Shown: in pieces, positions 4,913-5,626 of the stretch
How positions within the stretch are numbered: position 1 is the first letter of the stretch
How the letters are laid out: each line of letters opens with the position of its first letter
The notes under the pieces: generated by a model
The model's database searches: none
The model's input: the letters and a program-made list of their open reading frames with translations, nothing else
Told to the model about the DNA's origin: nothing
Assembly: GCA_023140455.1 (NCBI GenBank)
Contig: JAGLLQ010000328.1
Coordinates: 1-5,626 of the forward strand
DNA: 5,626 nt
Reading direction: 5' to 3'
From: Desulfobacteraceae bacterium
GTDB lineage: Bacteria; Desulfobacterota; Desulfobacteria; Desulfobacterales; Desulfobacteraceae
Translations under genes and position numbers: made by a program

Positions 4913-5626
4913 TATCTATCCTGACTGGTCCAATAAAACTAATAATGATGCAGTAAAAGAGCAAATTATTTCATATGGTCAAAGCAAATCTGGCAATATA
5001 GACAAATGGGGGTCTGTTTATAATCAGCTAAATAATGAAATAAAGGTGAGGCATTACTCTCCTAAAACATTTAAGGCATATAGTAAATGGGTTATACAAT
5101 TTCAGAAATTTGTACAGAATAAGCCTCTTGGGCAATTGTCTCCTGAAGATGTGAAACAGTTTTTAACTCACCTGACAGTTGACTTAAATGTTTCTGCATC
5201 TGCACAGAACCAGGCTTTTAATGGATTGTTGTTCTTTTTCAGAAATATTCTGAATAAAGAATTTGGTAAAATTGATGGTGTTGTTCGTGCAAAAAGAAAA
5301 CCATATATTCCTATTGTTCTGTCCCGTGAGGAAATTGATCTAATAACAAGTAAACTCAGATACCCATATAATCTTATAGTGAAATTATTGTATGGCTGTG
5401 GATTGAGGTTGTCTGAATGTATGACCATACGAATTAATAATCTTAATTTTGATAATCGTATTTTAACTATCCATGATGGTAAAGGGTTAAAGGATCGTAC
5501 TTTACCTTTACCTGAAATATTGCTTCCTGATTTAAAACAGCAGGTAAATTCTGTTAGAAAATTACACCTTAGAGATATTGAATCAGACTATTCCGGCGTG
5601 TTTATGTTTAATGCCATAGAAAGAAA
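4905..5626 (+). CDS. intI: Integron integrase, IntI-type tyrosine recombinase (C-terminus beyond window)
   Basis: The frame is open from the ATG at 4905 to the window end (240 codons). Residues 1-37 are a polar linker. From DKWGSVYNQLNNEIKVRHYSPKTFKAY a normal core-binding domain follows, with SASAQNQAFNGLLFFFRNIL near residue 100. The catalytic domain shows GCGLRLSE with Arg168 and GKGLKDR with Lys193, two of the active-site residues. LHLRDIESDYSGVFMFNAIER (220-240) corresponds to the beginning of the extra helix region that distinguishes IntI from XerC/XerD, positioned as in IntI1. HxxR, the second His/Trp and the nucleophilic Tyr would lie past 5626. IntI cuts between G and TT in GTTRRRY boxes and recombines folded attC with attI. 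The start overlaps the small upstream ORF, has no good RBS of its own and is probably reached by coupled translation. Confidence 0.88.
   Translation, partial: MSDIYPDWSNKTNNDAVKEQIISYGQSKSGNIDKWGSVYNQLNNEIKVRHYSPKTFKAYSKWVIQFQKFVQNKPLGQLSPEDVKQFLTHLTVDLNVSASAQNQAFNGLLFFFRNILNKEFGKIDGVVRAKRKPYIPIVLSREEIDLITSKLRYPYNLIVKLLYGCGLRLSECMTIRINNLNFDNRILTIHDGKGLKDRTLPLPEILLPDLKQQVNSVRKLHLRDIESDYSGVFMFNAIER

Larger units (their letters stand above)
1..5626. mobile_element. Integron: attI region, IntI-type integrase and leftward cassette array (partial at both ends)
   Basis: The integrase is transcribed rightwards and all cassette genes leftwards from a common AT-rich region, the classical integron arrangement. 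Four intergenic junctions (740-788, 2069-2188, 2730-2779, 3867-3936) fold as attC sites with AAC/GTT cores. A fifth core (GTTATGC on the minus strand, 4555-4549) marks the attI/cassette 1 boundary. In integrons the start box of a cassette was once joined to the R'' box of its own attC. Cassette 1 shows this perfectly (GTTATGC against GCATAAC), cassette 3 in 6 of 7 bases, cassette 4 in 5 of 7 and cassette 2 in 4 of 7. The integrase C-terminus and the far end of the array lie outside the window, so chromosomal versus mobile location cannot be decided. Confidence 0.85.

Noticed and set aside
5168..5428. Minus-strand frame of 86 residues
   Set aside because: It is fully antisense to the integrase catalytic domain.

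Overview
The window is most simply read as the front end of an integron. A tyrosine recombinase of the integron-integrase (IntI) type runs rightwards off the right edge (4905 to beyond 5626). Five or more protein genes are read leftwards, away from it, and are separated by palindromic recombination sites of the attC type. No taxonomic marker is present. The DNA is AT-rich with ordinary Shine-Dalgarno sites and a Sec-type signal peptide, which suggests a Gram-negative environmental bacterium. The integrase resembles long IntI-like proteins I associate with Desulfobacterota and other environmental proteobacteria; that placement is from memory and weak.

Layout from the integrase towards the left edge: a small ORF (4682-4912) and the integrase (4905->5626) overlap by 8 bases and together look like a two-piece integrase. 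The attI-like region (about 4549-4681) carries a strong -35 for the integrase, an opposing -10 facing the cassettes and a perfect 10-bp inverted repeat. Cassette 1 (about 4554-3873) encodes an exported papain-like cysteine peptidase. Cassette 2 (3872-2736) encodes an unrecognised 323-residue protein. Cassette 3 (2735-2075) encodes an ICMT/PEMT-type membrane methyltransferase. Cassette 4 (2074-746) carries two genes: a zinc-dependent phospholipase C-like protein and a papain/transglutaminase-like cysteine enzyme. Beyond 745 begins a TIR-domain protein whose end lies outside the window; its linker resembles TIR-WD40/STAND conflict proteins.

The integron reading rests on sequence details. Each junction has AAC...GTT core boxes flanking complementary arms with a spacer and an extrahelical base. 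The start box of a cassette tends to match the R'' box of its own attC: 7/7 for cassette 1, 6/7 for cassette 3, weaker for cassettes 2 and 4. Three of the four attC sites share a CACCGG/CCGGTG arm. The fourth, which belongs to the cassette next to attI, is different and GC-rich, as expected of a recently captured cassette.

Cassette genes probably depend mainly on a promoter in the attI/integrase leader, and cassettes far from it may be poorly expressed. The set of effectors (TIR, phospholipase-like, cysteine-peptidase-like, membrane methyltransferase) looks like an accessory arsenal, plausibly including phage defence, but only the TIR protein has strong family support for that role.
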